In this document: positions 1-8,116 of the stretch, one piece after another
Position numbering within the stretch: the first letter of the stretch is position 1
Layout: each line of letters opens with the position of its first letter
Notes under the pieces: generated by a model
Databases searched by the model: none
What the model was told of the DNA's origin: nothing
Seen by the model: only the letters and a program-made list of their open reading frames with translations
Assembly (NCBI GenBank): GCA_934650095.1
Contig: CAKUFT010000009.1
Location: 1-48,295, forward strand
Source of the DNA: an uncultured Collinsella sp.
GTDB lineage: Bacteria; Actinomycetota; Coriobacteriia; Coriobacteriales; Coriobacteriaceae
DNA: 48,295 nucleotides
Reading direction: 5' to 3'
Made by a program: the position numbers and the translations under genes

Positions 1-467
1 AACATGCGGCTCGAATCGCTAAAGTAGCCGTCCAGGATCGTGGAGCAGTCCACGTTGATGATGTCGCCCTCGTGCAGCACATCCGTGTCACAGGGAATAC
101 CGTGGCAGACAACGTCGTTGATCGAGGTGCATACGCTCTTGGGGTAGCCCTCGTAGTTGAGGTCGGCCGGCGTGCCGCCGTGCTTGACGGTGTAGTCGTA
201 GATCATCTGGTCGATCTGGTTGGTGGACATGCCCGCGGCGATGTGCTCGCCAACGTAGTCGAGCACGCCCACGTTGATGGCGGCCGAGCGCTTGATGCCC
301 TCGATGTCGGCGGGCGTCTTGTAGAGCGTACGGGGCAGAACCTCCCAGCCCTCCTCCCAGAGGCGCTCGAGGCGCTCATCGAAGGCGCTGTGACATTTCT
401 TATATTTCTTGCCGCTACCGCACCAGCAGGCGTCGTTGCGGCCGGGCACGGGTCCTTTGTCATACAT
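1..467 (-). CDS. map: Methionine aminopeptidase with N-terminal SEC-C motif (partial, 3' end outside window)
   Basis: Removes the initiator methionine from nascent proteins in the cytoplasm. The reading frame starts at an ATG at 467, preceded by an AAAGGAAG ribosome binding site, and runs off the left edge. The first about 26 residues hold a SEC-C zinc motif (ACWCGSGKKYKKCH, pattern CxCx8CH), found at the N-terminus of a known class of type I MetAPs. The following residues (LYKTPADIEGIKRSAAINV, then GGTPADLNYEGYPKSVCTS and NDVVCHGIP) match the start of the pita-bread fold, including the conserved NxVxCHG segment. Only the N-terminal 155 residues are visible, so the later metal ligands cannot be checked. 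Confidence 0.93.
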   Translation of the reverse strand, partial: MYDKGPVPGRNDACWCGSGKKYKKCHSAFDERLERLWEEGWEVLPRTLYKTPADIEGIKRSAAINVGVLDYVGEHIAAGMSTNQIDQMIYDYTVKHGGTPADLNYEGYPKSVCTSINDVVCHGIPCDTDVLHEGDIINVDCSTILDGYFSDSSRM

Positions 468-559
468 GGCTAACTTCCTTTCATTCGCAGCTAGTATAGC
501 CCACCCGCAGACCAGCTCATTTGGGATGGGGCTAATTTAGCTGCTGGCGGGCGGCCGCG

Positions 560-1336
560 CTAGTAGCTCACCTGGCAGGGGATGCCGAGGGCTTGGACGC
601 GCGCGGCGATGGCGTCGAGCGCCTCGGGCGCCGCCTTGGCGAGGCCGGCGACCGGCGTCTCGCGCGCCACCGTGTAAATAGTTGCTTCCTGCGGGCGAAT
701 GCGCTCGAGCGCCGAGAGCCAAGGGGCAACGTATTCCTCACCGGTGTTATCGATGGACTTGCCCTGGTACTCGCCGGTCAAAAAGATCGTCTGGATAATG
801 ACGCGGCCGCCAAAGCTCGCGAACGTCTCGATCTGATGCTCGATGTCGTAGGGGCCGACAGGCTGGTCAAGCAGCTGGATAAACGCCGGTTCAACGGTGT
901 CGAGCTTAAGGATATTGTCGTCGACCATCATGAGCGCATCGTGCACCTCGGGGCGATCGGCGCGTGTGCCGTTGGAGAGCACGGCAATCTTGCTGTTCGG
1001 TGCCAGCTCGTCGCGCAGTGCGACAGCGCCGACAATCGCCTGGGGAAACTCCGGCGCGGCGGTGGGCTCGCCGTTGCCGGCAAACGTAATCACGTCGGGG
1101 AGCTCGCCCTCGGCTGCCATCTCGCGCAGCTTGGCCTCGAGTGCGTCGAGTACCACGTCAGCTGTGTTATACGGCTCGTGGCAGGGACGCTCGGCGTTGA
1201 GGCCGTTTTCGCAGTAGATGCAGTCGAACGTGCAGATTTTGCCGCTGGCCGGCATCATGTTGACGCCGAGCGAGAGACCAAGGCGACGGCTGCGAACGGG
1301 CCCAAAGATGGGGCTGGCATTTAAAAACGTAGACAT
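560..1336 (-). CDS. Radical SAM protein of the COG0731 type
   Basis: A 258-residue radical SAM enzyme. CTFDCIYC at about residues 35-42 provides the three cysteines (CxxxCxxC) that bind the SAM-cleaving [4Fe-4S] cluster. It is followed by a region matching the TIM-barrel core (VITFAGNGEPTAAPEF, with the GNGEPT box typical of this family, then AVLSNGT). There is no large C-terminal cysteine cluster, so an auxiliary cluster is unlikely. Relatives are annotated as Fe-S oxidoreductases related to wybutosine-synthesis enzymes, and their bacterial substrates are mostly unknown. The start ATG has a GAGGAGA site upstream. It is probably monocistronic; no specific reaction can be assigned. Confidence 0.85.
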   Translation of the reverse strand: MSTFLNASPIFGPVRSRRLGLSLGVNMMPASGKICTFDCIYCENGLNAERPCHEPYNTADVVLDALEAKLREMAAEGELPDVITFAGNGEPTAAPEFPQAIVGAVALRDELAPNSKIAVLSNGTRADRPEVHDALMMVDDNILKLDTVEPAFIQLLDQPVGPYDIEHQIETFASFGGRVIIQTIFLTGEYQGKSIDNTGEEYVAPWLSALERIRPQEATIYTVARETPVAGLAKAAPEALDAIAARVQALGIPCQVSY

Positions 1337-1378
1337 AGGCGAATCTCCTCATGTGTGTTCGCATCAGCTTACCACCGT

Positions 1379-1417
1379 AAAGCAAGACAATTTGCCCCGA
1401 GCAAAATGTCTTGCTTT
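1379..1417. terminator. Hairpin between pucR-like gene and radical SAM gene
   Basis: AAAGCAAGACA at 1379-1389 is perfectly complementary to TGTCTTGCTTT at 1407-1417, with a 17-nt loop. It lies downstream of the minus-strand regulator gene and upstream of the minus-strand radical SAM gene. The T-run on the minus strand is only three long, so it may be a weak terminator or a dispersed repeat. Confidence 0.4.
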
Positions 1418-1443
1418 CGGTCTTGCGGGGATCTGCGCCCGTG

Positions 1444-1551
1444 ATGTTCAATCCTATTTTTGAGTGCGCGAGCGCGCACGGCTATACCGTCGGGCACGTG
1501 AACGACGTGGTTACCGGCCTGCTCGATAATTTTTATGCAGTGCCGCGCAAT
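1444..1551 (+). other. Possible small ORF or gene remnant opposite the pucR 3' end
   Basis: From an ATG at 1444 a plus-strand frame encodes FNPIFECASAHGYTVGHVND and then a segment ending VPRNLLEW, which reads like real protein in composition and hydrophobic spacing. The frame stays open to 1815, but from 1552 on it is antisense to the 3' end of the regulator gene, where the translation looks like a shadow. It may be a remnant of a truncated gene. There is no clear ribosome binding site, and no family is recognised. Confidence 0.2.
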
Positions 1552-3123
1552 CTACTCGAGTGGTGCTCTGGTGGGGTCGAACCGGCCCTGCAGCCGCAGG
1601 ATGTGAAATGTTATCTGAATGTTGGCGATTGTTTCGGCGTCTTTGAAATCGCAACCCATGATCTGCCGGATTTTATCGAGCCGGTAGTAGAGCGTGTTCT
1701 TATGGATGAAGAGTTCGGCGGCCACGTCGACGGGATGCGATGGGTTTGCCAGATACAGCCAAAGCGTCCGAGCGAGCTCGGTACCCTCGCGCTCGTCTTC
1801 GTCGAGCAGGCGTAATAACGGCGAAAACCGGGCCCCGTCGACGACGGCGTCGTCGTCGATGTGAAGGATGAGGTCGTCGATCCGGTAGTCGGGGTAGGCG
1901 AGGACGTGGCTCGTCCGTCCGAGCCGCCGTGCAGCGGCGATGGCCCGCCTTGCCTCTTCAATACGGAGGTGTACGTCGCGCACCTCCGTGAACCCCGAGC
2001 TCGCACCGAGCATAATTTGCCCGTCTCCGAGTTCGGTTTCGAGCGCGCTGCGGTCGTAAAAGGTCTTGGACGGAGCGTCGGTACTTGAAAGAAAGATGAT
2101 CTCCGTGTGATTGACGGTGTAGACGGCGTTATCGATATGGGCGAGTAGACGGTCGGCGAGCGGTTGAACGTCTTCGATGGATAAAAACTGCCGCGAGAGG
2201 TCGGCGACGAGCATGTGCATACGAGGTTTGAGGTTATAGCCGAAGGACGAGAACTGGCTTCGAAGGCGGTTCGTATCCTTGATGTTGTCACCTGCTTCGA
2301 GCTGTTTGAACAGATGTGCGTAGTACAGACGTTTGTTGAGTGTGTAGACGTCGCTACGCTGCATCTGGATACTTAGGATTTGGGCGATGGTGGGAAGCAT
2401 CGCAGCTCGACTTGGGCGCAAGCGCTGTTCCATCGTAAAAAAGCTCACCGAACCGATGATTGTGCTGCCAGCGTGGATAAGCGCGTAGTGGTTGGTGCGC
2501 ACGTTGCCCTCGCTGTCTGTCCAATCGAATACGCGAAGATCGAAGGGCTTCTTGACGTTGGCAAGTCCTTTGGCCTTGAGCAGCGGAAAGGCGTCCAGGG
2601 GCAACGTGTTGCCACGCGTGCCCTCTCCACGGGTGATCGCAGCGGGAAACCCGTCAGACACCGCGACGAACGAGAGCGAGTTATCGAGAATGGAGGCGGG
2701 TGCCCCCACTGCTGTTGACGCGATGTTGAGCACGGTTTCAAGGCTGGCTCCACGGTTGACCAGGTCGGTTAAAGAGATGATCAGCTCCTTCTTGCGCTGA
2801 AGTTCTAGAAACTCGTTGGATACGGTTTCGAACGCACTGAGCCATGCCTGGCGGTCTCGTATCGTTGCTACGAATGTTTCGCTTGAGAGCGTTTCGATGG
2901 GCTCGTCGAGAAAGAGAAAGAAGGCGCGTTGCGAATGGGCCTCTGCGGGCAGGCCGTTGAAAAGGGAGGCTGACGAGAAGAGTATGACATCGAAATCGCT
3001 GAGCGCGCGGGCCATGGTGATCATAAGGAGTGCCGCACCGTTGAATTTTCTATTACGTGAGATATCGAGCTCGATATTGACTGTGCTGGAATCCAATGCA
3101 TCAAGCAACTCGATAATTTCCAT
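1552..3123 (-). CDS. PucR-family transcriptional regulator
   Basis: A 523-residue cytoplasmic regulator. The C-terminal about 65 residues (LWLYLANPSHPVDVAAELFI, then HKNTLYYRLDKI) are the PucR/CdaR-type helix-turn-helix. The central part resembles the GGDEF-like region usual in this family, and the N-terminal part is a likely ligand-sensing region without a recognisable domain. It is transcribed away from the hydrolase/acyl-phosphate cluster that starts at 3365 and shares a 240-bp intergenic region with it. The natural inference is that it controls that cluster in response to a substrate or intermediate. PucR-family proteins are often activators of catabolic operons. Start at 3123 with a GAAGGG site. 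Confidence 0.85.
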   Translation of the reverse strand: MEIIELLDALDSSTVNIELDISRNRKFNGAALLMITMARALSDFDVILFSSASLFNGLPAEAHSQRAFFLFLDEPIETLSSETFVATIRDRQAWLSAFETVSNEFLELQRKKELIISLTDLVNRGASLETVLNIASTAVGAPASILDNSLSFVAVSDGFPAAITRGEGTRGNTLPLDAFPLLKAKGLANVKKPFDLRVFDWTDSEGNVRTNHYALIHAGSTIIGSVSFFTMEQRLRPSRAAMLPTIAQILSIQMQRSDVYTLNKRLYYAHLFKQLEAGDNIKDTNRLRSQFSSFGYNLKPRMHMLVADLSRQFLSIEDVQPLADRLLAHIDNAVYTVNHTEIIFLSSTDAPSKTFYDRSALETELGDGQIMLGASSGFTEVRDVHLRIEEARRAIAAARRLGRTSHVLAYPDYRIDDLILHIDDDAVVDGARFSPLLRLLDEDEREGTELARTLWLYLANPSHPVDVAAELFIHKNTLYYRLDKIRQIMGCDFKDAETIANIQITFHILRLQGRFDPTRAPLE

Positions 3124-3146
3124 AATAGATGCCCTTCTTGGCTGTG

Positions 3147-3173
3147 GTTATCTATGAAAAAGTATCAGATAAC
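3147..3173. promoter_or_regulatory. Inverted repeat in divergent pucR-cocE intergenic region
   Basis: GTTATCT (3147-3153) and AGATAAC (3167-3173) are perfect inverse complements separated by 13 nt. The site lies 24 bp upstream of the regulator start, in AT-rich sequence. It is a candidate operator for the PucR-type protein; this is inferred from position only. Confidence 0.35.
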
Positions 3174-3250
3174 TGGAAAATATAGAAACTGTCTAAATTC
3201 TACTATTACCGCTTACCGGTCAATTTCGACCGTTGGGCCCTGATGGCACT

Positions 3251-3282
3251 CTCAATCGCTGTGCTCAGAAACAGTGATTGAG
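3251..3282. promoter_or_regulatory. 12-bp-arm inverted repeat upstream of CocE-like gene
   Basis: CTCAATCGCTGT (3251-3262) pairs with ACAGTGATTGAG (3271-3282), with one mismatch and an 8-nt loop. It lies about 85 bp before the hydrolase start. It could be an operator or a leader hairpin. A second small hairpin follows (CCCGGA 3320-3325, TCCGGG 3333-3338). Confidence 0.4.
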
Positions 3283-3364
3283 GATGGCTCGCGTCGCATA
3301 CTTCAAGCCATGGAAACAACCCGGAAACAAACTCCGGGACACGCTTTTTGAAGGGAGCGTTTCT

Positions 3365-5179
3365 ATGGCCGACGAAGAGTACAAGGGCATCTACAAGAAG
3401 ATGACCTTCGGCAAGGACGGCGAGGAGTTCGAGGTGCCTTTCGCCAAGGGTAACCCCGGCAAGAGCCGCGAGGAACTCGACGAGATCAAGCGCAAGATGC
3501 GCGAGGATCCCGAGGCCGCCGGTGACGGCGAGATGGTGGCCACCATGGGCTTCTGCGCCAAGTACGACCCGCACACCTATATGACCGAGATTCCGGGCGT
3601 CATGTGCGAGCGCGACGTCGCCTGTGTCCTGCGCGACGGCACCACGATTTACGCCGACATCTACCGTCCGGCCAACACCACCGAGAAGGTACCGGTCATC
3701 TGCGTCTTTGCCCCGTTTGGTAAGAACCCTTCCGAGGGCATGGACTCTTGGCAGCTCATGGGCGTGCCGCCCAAAACCGTTTCGCAGTACGCCAAGTTCG
3801 AGGCGCCCGATCCCGGTTACTGGTGCCATTACGGCTATGCCGTCGCTAACGTCGATCCGCGCGGCGTGGGCAACTCCGAGGGCGACGTCTACCTGTGGGG
3901 TTCTCAGGACGCTCAGGACGGCTATGACTTCATCGAGTGGGTTACCGCTCAGGAGTGGTGCAACGGTCGCGCCACGATGATCGGCAACTCCGGCGTGTGC
4001 ATGGCTCACTGGCGCATCGCCGCCCAGCGCCCGCCGCATCTCGCCTGCCTCGCCGCTTGGGAGGGTCAGGGCGACCTGTACCGCGAGTCCTACTTCTGCG
4101 GCGGTATCCCCAACCCCGACTACGAGACGCATATCATCCAGGCGCTCGCCGTCAACAACTATATCGAGGACACCCCTAAGATGGTGGCCGAGAATCCGCT
4201 CATGAACGCCTACTACAAGGACAAAATCGTCGACTGGAACAAGATCCGCATCCCGACGTACGTCACCGCCGGCTGGGTTCACCATCACCTGCGCGGAGCC
4301 TTCGAGGGCTTCCGTCGCATTCGTTCGCCCAAGAAATGGATGCGCGCCCACCGCGACTTCGAGTGGCCCGATACCTACAAGCCCGAGAACATGGAGGACG
4401 TGCGCAAGTTCTTCGACCGTTACTGCAAGGAGATCCACAACGGCTGGGAGATGACGCCGCGCGTGCGCATCGACGTCATGGACGGCTATGACTACGACTA
4501 CGCCAGCAAGCGTGCCGAGGACACCTTCCCGCTCAAGCGCACCGAGTACAAGAAACTCTATCTCGATGCCGAGCGCGGCGCCGCGGGCTTCGACGAGTAC
4601 GCCAACGAGTCCGAGGTCGTCTACGATCCCAAGACCGAGACCACGACGTTCACCTACGAGTTTACCGAGGATACCGAGATCACCGGTTTCATGAAGCTGC
4701 ACCTCAACGTCGAGTGCCGCGGCTACGACAACATGGATCTCTTCCCCTGGGTCATTAAGCTCGATCATGAGGGCAACTACGTGCCCATCCGCGTCATGGG
4801 TGCCCCCTTCCGCGGGGCCTGGGGATTCCTACGCTGCTCGCATCGCGATCTCGATCCCAAATACGCGAGCGATTTCCAGCCTGTGCACTCTCACGAGAAG
4901 GAGGAGCGCATGAAGCCGGGCGAGATCGTGCCGGTCGACGTCGAGATGTACCCGCACTCCCGCTTCTGGCACAAGGGCGAGAAGCTCCAGATCGTCATCG
5001 CCGGTCGCTTTATCAAGACCGAGTGGTTCCACGATAACGATATGAACCACAAGACCGACAACGGCGACGGTATGCACGTCATTCACACCGGTGGCGAGCA
5101 CCAGTCCTACCTGCAGATCCCGGTCGTTCCCCCCAAATACAAGGTGGGCGACTACATCTGGCGTGGCGATTGCGCCTAA
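3365..5179 (+). CDS. CocE/NonD-family alpha/beta hydrolase (S15 type)
   Basis: A 604-residue probable ester or amide hydrolase of the X-Pro dipeptidyl-peptidase S15/CocE family. An S15-type hydrolase domain occupies about residues 78-380, with the family signature NVDPRGVGNSEG at 162-173 and the nucleophile serine at about 209 in MIGNSGV. The usual GxSxG ends here in V rather than G. A C-terminal jelly-roll-like domain (from about 430; TTTFTYEFTEDTEITGFMKL) is typical of CocE proteins. No signal peptide is seen, so it is likely cytoplasmic. The ATG at 3365 has AAGGGAG eight bases upstream; an in-frame ATG at 3278 lacks one. First gene of the cluster. The substrate is unknown; acylated small molecules are plausible. 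Confidence 0.85.
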   Translation: MADEEYKGIYKKMTFGKDGEEFEVPFAKGNPGKSREELDEIKRKMREDPEAAGDGEMVATMGFCAKYDPHTYMTEIPGVMCERDVACVLRDGTTIYADIYRPANTTEKVPVICVFAPFGKNPSEGMDSWQLMGVPPKTVSQYAKFEAPDPGYWCHYGYAVANVDPRGVGNSEGDVYLWGSQDAQDGYDFIEWVTAQEWCNGRATMIGNSGVCMAHWRIAAQRPPHLACLAAWEGQGDLYRESYFCGGIPNPDYETHIIQALAVNNYIEDTPKMVAENPLMNAYYKDKIVDWNKIRIPTYVTAGWVHHHLRGAFEGFRRIRSPKKWMRAHRDFEWPDTYKPENMEDVRKFFDRYCKEIHNGWEMTPRVRIDVMDGYDYDYASKRAEDTFPLKRTEYKKLYLDAERGAAGFDEYANESEVVYDPKTETTTFTYEFTEDTEITGFMKLHLNVECRGYDNMDLFPWVIKLDHEGNYVPIRVMGAPFRGAWGFLRCSHRDLDPKYASDFQPVHSHEKEERMKPGEIVPVDVEMYPHSRFWHKGEKLQIVIAGRFIKTEWFHDNDMNHKTDNGDGMHVIHTGGEHQSYLQIPVVPPKYKVGDYIWRGDCA

Positions 5180-5212
5180 GTCTCCGGCGCGCAATCGATC
5201 GCGATTTTTAGG

Positions 5213-5309
5213 GGCGCGCATCCCATTCATGCGCGCCTTACGGTCCCGGGGCAATGAGGCCCCGGGGCGCCATCCGGCGGGAGGATCTAGCCTCTCTCCG
5301 CCTCCCGCC
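5213..5309 (+). promoter_or_regulatory. Three tandem GC-rich intercistronic hairpins
   Basis: Three separate stems lie between the hydrolase and MFS genes: GGCGCGCAT/ATGCGCGCC (5213-5237), CCCGGGGC/GCCCCGGG (5245-5266) and GGCGGGAGG/CCTCCCGCC (5276-5309). None has a T-run, so they look more like RNA-stabilising or processing structures than terminators. They could set unequal expression of the first gene and the rest. Confidence 0.5.
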
Positions 5310-5329
5310 TTATCTAGGGAGCCGTCTTT

Positions 5330-6622
5330 ATGGCAGAAAACAAGAAATTCAACGCCTGGTTGCCCAATTTCGGTGCCAAGGGTTGGGGCATCACCATTGC
5401 CTGCTTTATCTTCTTCTACTTCTATTCATTCTGGAACGCGGCCACCAACACGCTGTTCGGCCTCTTTAACGAGATGTACGGCTGGCAGCAGACCGACATG
5501 TCCTATGTCATCACCATCGCCGGCTGGATTAGCCTGATCGCCGTCGTGCTCTTCGGCACGCTCGGCCGCAAGATCGGCGCCAAGATGGTCTCGGTCATCG
5601 GCCTTGCCGGGTCGGCTATCGGTTTTGCCGTGCTGGCTTGCGCCCATACGTTCGAGGTCTTTGCCGCGGGCGTTGTGATCTTTAACTTCTCGATGGTCGC
5701 CTACGCCACCATCGGCGTAGGGCTCCTCGGGTCTTCGTGGTTCCCGCGTACCAAGGGTGCCTTCATGGGCATCGCCACCATGGGTATGACTATCTCCTCG
5801 GCGACGCTCAACCCCATCATCTTGGGGTTTGCCGGAAGCGCCTTTGGCATCTCCGGTTTCTTCTGGGCTATGGCCGCTGTCGTTGCGATCACGGCCGTCG
5901 TTGTCTTCCTCTTCGTCAAGAACAACCCCGAGGAGGCTGGCGCCTATCCCGATAACGACCAGTCCGTGAGCCGTGAGGAGCTCGAGGCCGAGTTCAAGGC
6001 GGCGCAAGAGTACAAGAAGACGAGCCCTTGGACTACCGCTCGCGTACTCAAGACCCCGCAGACCTGGCTTATCGGTCTTGGAACCGGCCTTCCCATGATG
6101 GTCGGCGCCGGTACGATCGCCCTGCTCGTTCCCACGCTCGCCTCCTATGGCCAGGACCCGATGTTCGGCGTCGTGCTCCTATCCTCCATGTGGCCCATCG
6201 GTCTGCTCGGCCACTATCTGATCGGCGTGCTCGACCAAAAGATCGGCACCAAGAAGACCACGCTTGTCGTGATCTGCGTGCTGGGGCTCGGTGGTCTTTT
6301 GGTGAAGCTCGGCGGTGCGAACTCCGTCGTCTGCGCCGTGGCCACGGGCATGTTCATGTTCGGTCTCTCGGGTGCGGCAAACGTCTGCATGTCGCTTACG
6401 GCCTCTATCTACGGCCGTGAGGACTTTGAAGTCGCCTACACACCCATCCAGGTCATCTTCAACGTGCTCAACTTCGCCGGTGTTTCGGTCATGTCGACCG
6501 TCGCCGCCGTCGCCGGCCAGCAAAACGTGATGCTCGCGGTCTTTGTCATCTGCGCCATCGCGCTCGTCCCCGTGATTGCGCTGCCCTACAGGCAGATCGC
6601 ATCTAACGTCCGCGGAGAGTAG
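5330..6622 (+). CDS. MFS transporter (oxalate/formate-antiporter-like)
   Basis: A 430-residue inner-membrane transporter with about 12 hydrophobic segments in two halves, joined by a charged cytoplasmic loop at about residues 205-235 (SREELEAEFKAAQEYKKTSP). The length and the loop segment GTLGRKIGAKM (about residues 78-88, after helix 2) fit the Major Facilitator Superfamily. The overall pattern resembles the OFA (oxalate:formate antiporter) branch that moves carboxylates. It lies in the cluster between the CocE-like hydrolase and the acyl carrier protein, so it may import the ester substrate or exchange an acid product. Good AGGGAG site before the ATG at 5330. Confidence 0.85.
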   Translation: MAENKKFNAWLPNFGAKGWGITIACFIFFYFYSFWNAATNTLFGLFNEMYGWQQTDMSYVITIAGWISLIAVVLFGTLGRKIGAKMVSVIGLAGSAIGFAVLACAHTFEVFAAGVVIFNFSMVAYATIGVGLLGSSWFPRTKGAFMGIATMGMTISSATLNPIILGFAGSAFGISGFFWAMAAVVAITAVVVFLFVKNNPEEAGAYPDNDQSVSREELEAEFKAAQEYKKTSPWTTARVLKTPQTWLIGLGTGLPMMVGAGTIALLVPTLASYGQDPMFGVVLLSSMWPIGLLGHYLIGVLDQKIGTKKTTLVVICVLGLGGLLVKLGGANSVVCAVATGMFMFGLSGAANVCMSLTASIYGREDFEVAYTPIQVIFNVLNFAGVSVMSTVAAVAGQQNVMLAVFVICAIALVPVIALPYRQIASNVRGE

Positions 6623-6736
6623 CCGTCTAGCAGCTGTGCATCCATTGAGCCGGAACATCGCAGCCGCCAGACAAGCTTTTGTAAACCTAGCCGAGCGTTC
6701 GCCCGGCATCCAGTCCCACAAGGAAAGGAACACATC

Positions 6737-6988
6737 ATGAACGAATTCCAGGAAGAGGTCGTCGACATTCTCAAGGACAAGGCCGTCGAGATTTTCGGTA
6801 GCGACCGTGACAGCCTTTCGGCCGAGACCTCCTTTGTCGACGACTTGGGTTGCAAGAGCGTGAACATCGTCCAGTTCGCCTCTGCGCTCGAGGACGAGTA
6901 CGAGGTCGAGGTGCCCTTCATGCAGCTCAACAAGTGCAAGACCTTCGCCGAAGCTGCGAAGCTCATCGACGACACTCTCTCGATGTAG
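6737..6988 (+). CDS. Acyl carrier protein (dedicated, atypical DSL motif)
   Basis: An 83-residue acidic four-helix protein of the phosphopantetheine-attachment family. The modified serine is Ser41 in DDLGCKSVN. Canonical ACPs read DLGADSLD here, so the DSL motif is replaced by KSV, with a lysine before the serine. The rest fits an ACP (EIFGSDRDSLSAETSFVDDL; IVQFASALEDEYEVEVPF). It is unlikely to be the fatty-acid-synthesis ACP, since it sits between a carboxylate-type MFS gene and a phosphate acyltransferase, not in a fab cluster. AAGGAAAGG precedes the ATG. The inferred role is to carry an acyl group handed over by, or to, the Pta/Buk pair downstream. Confidence 0.9.
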   Translation: MNEFQEEVVDILKDKAVEIFGSDRDSLSAETSFVDDLGCKSVNIVQFASALEDEYEVEVPFMQLNKCKTFAEAAKLIDDTLSM

Positions 6989-6993
6989 TCTGC

Positions 6994-7074
6994 GACGGGG
7001 CGGCGGCGATCTGCCGCCGTCCCGTCTGATCGCTGCAGCGCCGTCATGGGATCTGGCAGGGGCTTGGATCCCAT
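6994..7074 (+). promoter_or_regulatory. Two intercistronic hairpins before pta-like gene
   Basis: GACGGG-G-CGGCGG (6994-7006) pairs with CCGCCG-T-CCCGTC (7014-7026) through a G-U pair. ATGGGATC (7046-7053) pairs with GATCCCAT (7067-7074). No T-run follows either, and the next gene continues in the same direction 47 nt later, so readthrough or RNA processing is more likely than full termination. Confidence 0.45.
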
Positions 7075-7120
7075 AGCGAGGCTGCATCGCCTCAACTTAC
7101 TGCGAAAGGATGGAGACAAG

Positions 7121-8116
7121 ATGGCAACCCTGATCGAAAAGCTTGTCGAGGACGCCAAGGGTGCGCCCAAGCGCGTGGCGCTTCCCGAGTGCGAGGCGGA
7201 GAAGACCCTTCTCGCAGCGCGCCGCGTGCTCGACGAGGGTATCGGTACCCCGGTTCTCGTGAGCCCGCGTTCCGTGATCGAGGAGACCGCTGCGCGTGCC
7301 GGCGTGTCGCTCGAGGGCATGGAGATTGTCGACAACACTGACGAGGCTGCGGCCGATGCGCTCGCCGAGCGCTACATGGCCGGAGGCCCGCGTCTTATCA
7401 GCGCCAAGGGCAGCCGCCGCAAGATCAAGAACCCGATGTACTTCGCCATGATGATGGAGGAGCAGGGTGACGTCGACTGCACGTTCTGCGGTCATGTCAA
7501 CACCACGGGTGACGTGCTGATGGCGGCGCAGACGATTATCGGTCTCGCCGAGGGCGTTGACGTTCCGAGTATCTTCGCGCTCGTCGACACTCCGGGCTTC
7601 GAGGGCCCCGAGGGCAGCGTCATCTGCTTTACCGATTGTGGCCTCAACCCCGAGCCCACGGCCGAGGAGCTGGCATCCATCGCCATCGCGGCGGCGGACG
7701 GCTCTGCCGCCATGATGGGCTGGGAACCCCGCGTGGCGTTCTTATCGTTCTCCACGGATGGGTCCGGTGCCGGAGCCTCGGTCGACCGTGTCGATGAAGC
7801 CATTAAGATCGTCCGCGAGCGTCGAGGAGAACTCGCCGTCGACGGCGAGTTTCAGCTCGACGCGGCGATCGATCCGGCCGTCGCCGCCAAGAAGGTCAGG
7901 CGCGAGAGCGACGTGGCCGGCCGTGCTAACGTGCTCGTGTTTCCCGACCTCAACGCCGCGAATATCGCCGTCAAACTGATCCAGCGTTTTGCCCACGGTG
8001 CGGCTTACGGCCACAGTCTCTCGGGTTTCAAGTGTCCTGTCGCCGACAGCTCGCGCGGTGCCACGGTCGACGAGATCGTCGGTGACATCGCGATGCTCGT
8101 CCTGTCTGCCCGCTGA
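7121..8116 (+). CDS. Phosphate acyltransferase, Pta type
   Basis: A 331-residue cytoplasmic enzyme of the phosphate acetyl/butyryltransferase family, the usual length for a stand-alone Pta. Family blocks are RVALPECEAEKTLLAARRVL (about 18-37), VAFLSFSTDGSG (about 205-216), DGEFQLDAAIDPAVAAKK and RANVLVFPDLNAANIAVKLI. It exchanges an acyl group between a thiol carrier (CoA, or possibly the ACP encoded just upstream) and phosphate. With the acyl kinase gene 1.5 kb downstream it forms a complete acid/acyl-phosphate/acyl-thioester couple. The ATG at 7121 has GAAAGGATGGAG upstream. Its stop overlaps the next start (TGATG). Specificity cannot be read from sequence; acetyl, propionyl or butyryl are all possible. 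Confidence 0.88.
   Translation: MATLIEKLVEDAKGAPKRVALPECEAEKTLLAARRVLDEGIGTPVLVSPRSVIEETAARAGVSLEGMEIVDNTDEAAADALAERYMAGGPRLISAKGSRRKIKNPMYFAMMMEEQGDVDCTFCGHVNTTGDVLMAAQTIIGLAEGVDVPSIFALVDTPGFEGPEGSVICFTDCGLNPEPTAEELASIAIAAADGSAAMMGWEPRVAFLSFSTDGSGAGASVDRVDEAIKIVRERRGELAVDGEFQLDAAIDPAVAAKKVRRESDVAGRANVLVFPDLNAANIAVKLIQRFAHGAAYGHSLSGFKCPVADSSRGATVDEIVGDIAMLVLSAR

Noticed and set aside
3206..4768. A 520-codon minus-strand frame opposite the CocE-like gene.
   Set aside because: Antisense shadow: low-complexity composition, no motif, and it would cover the divergent promoter region.
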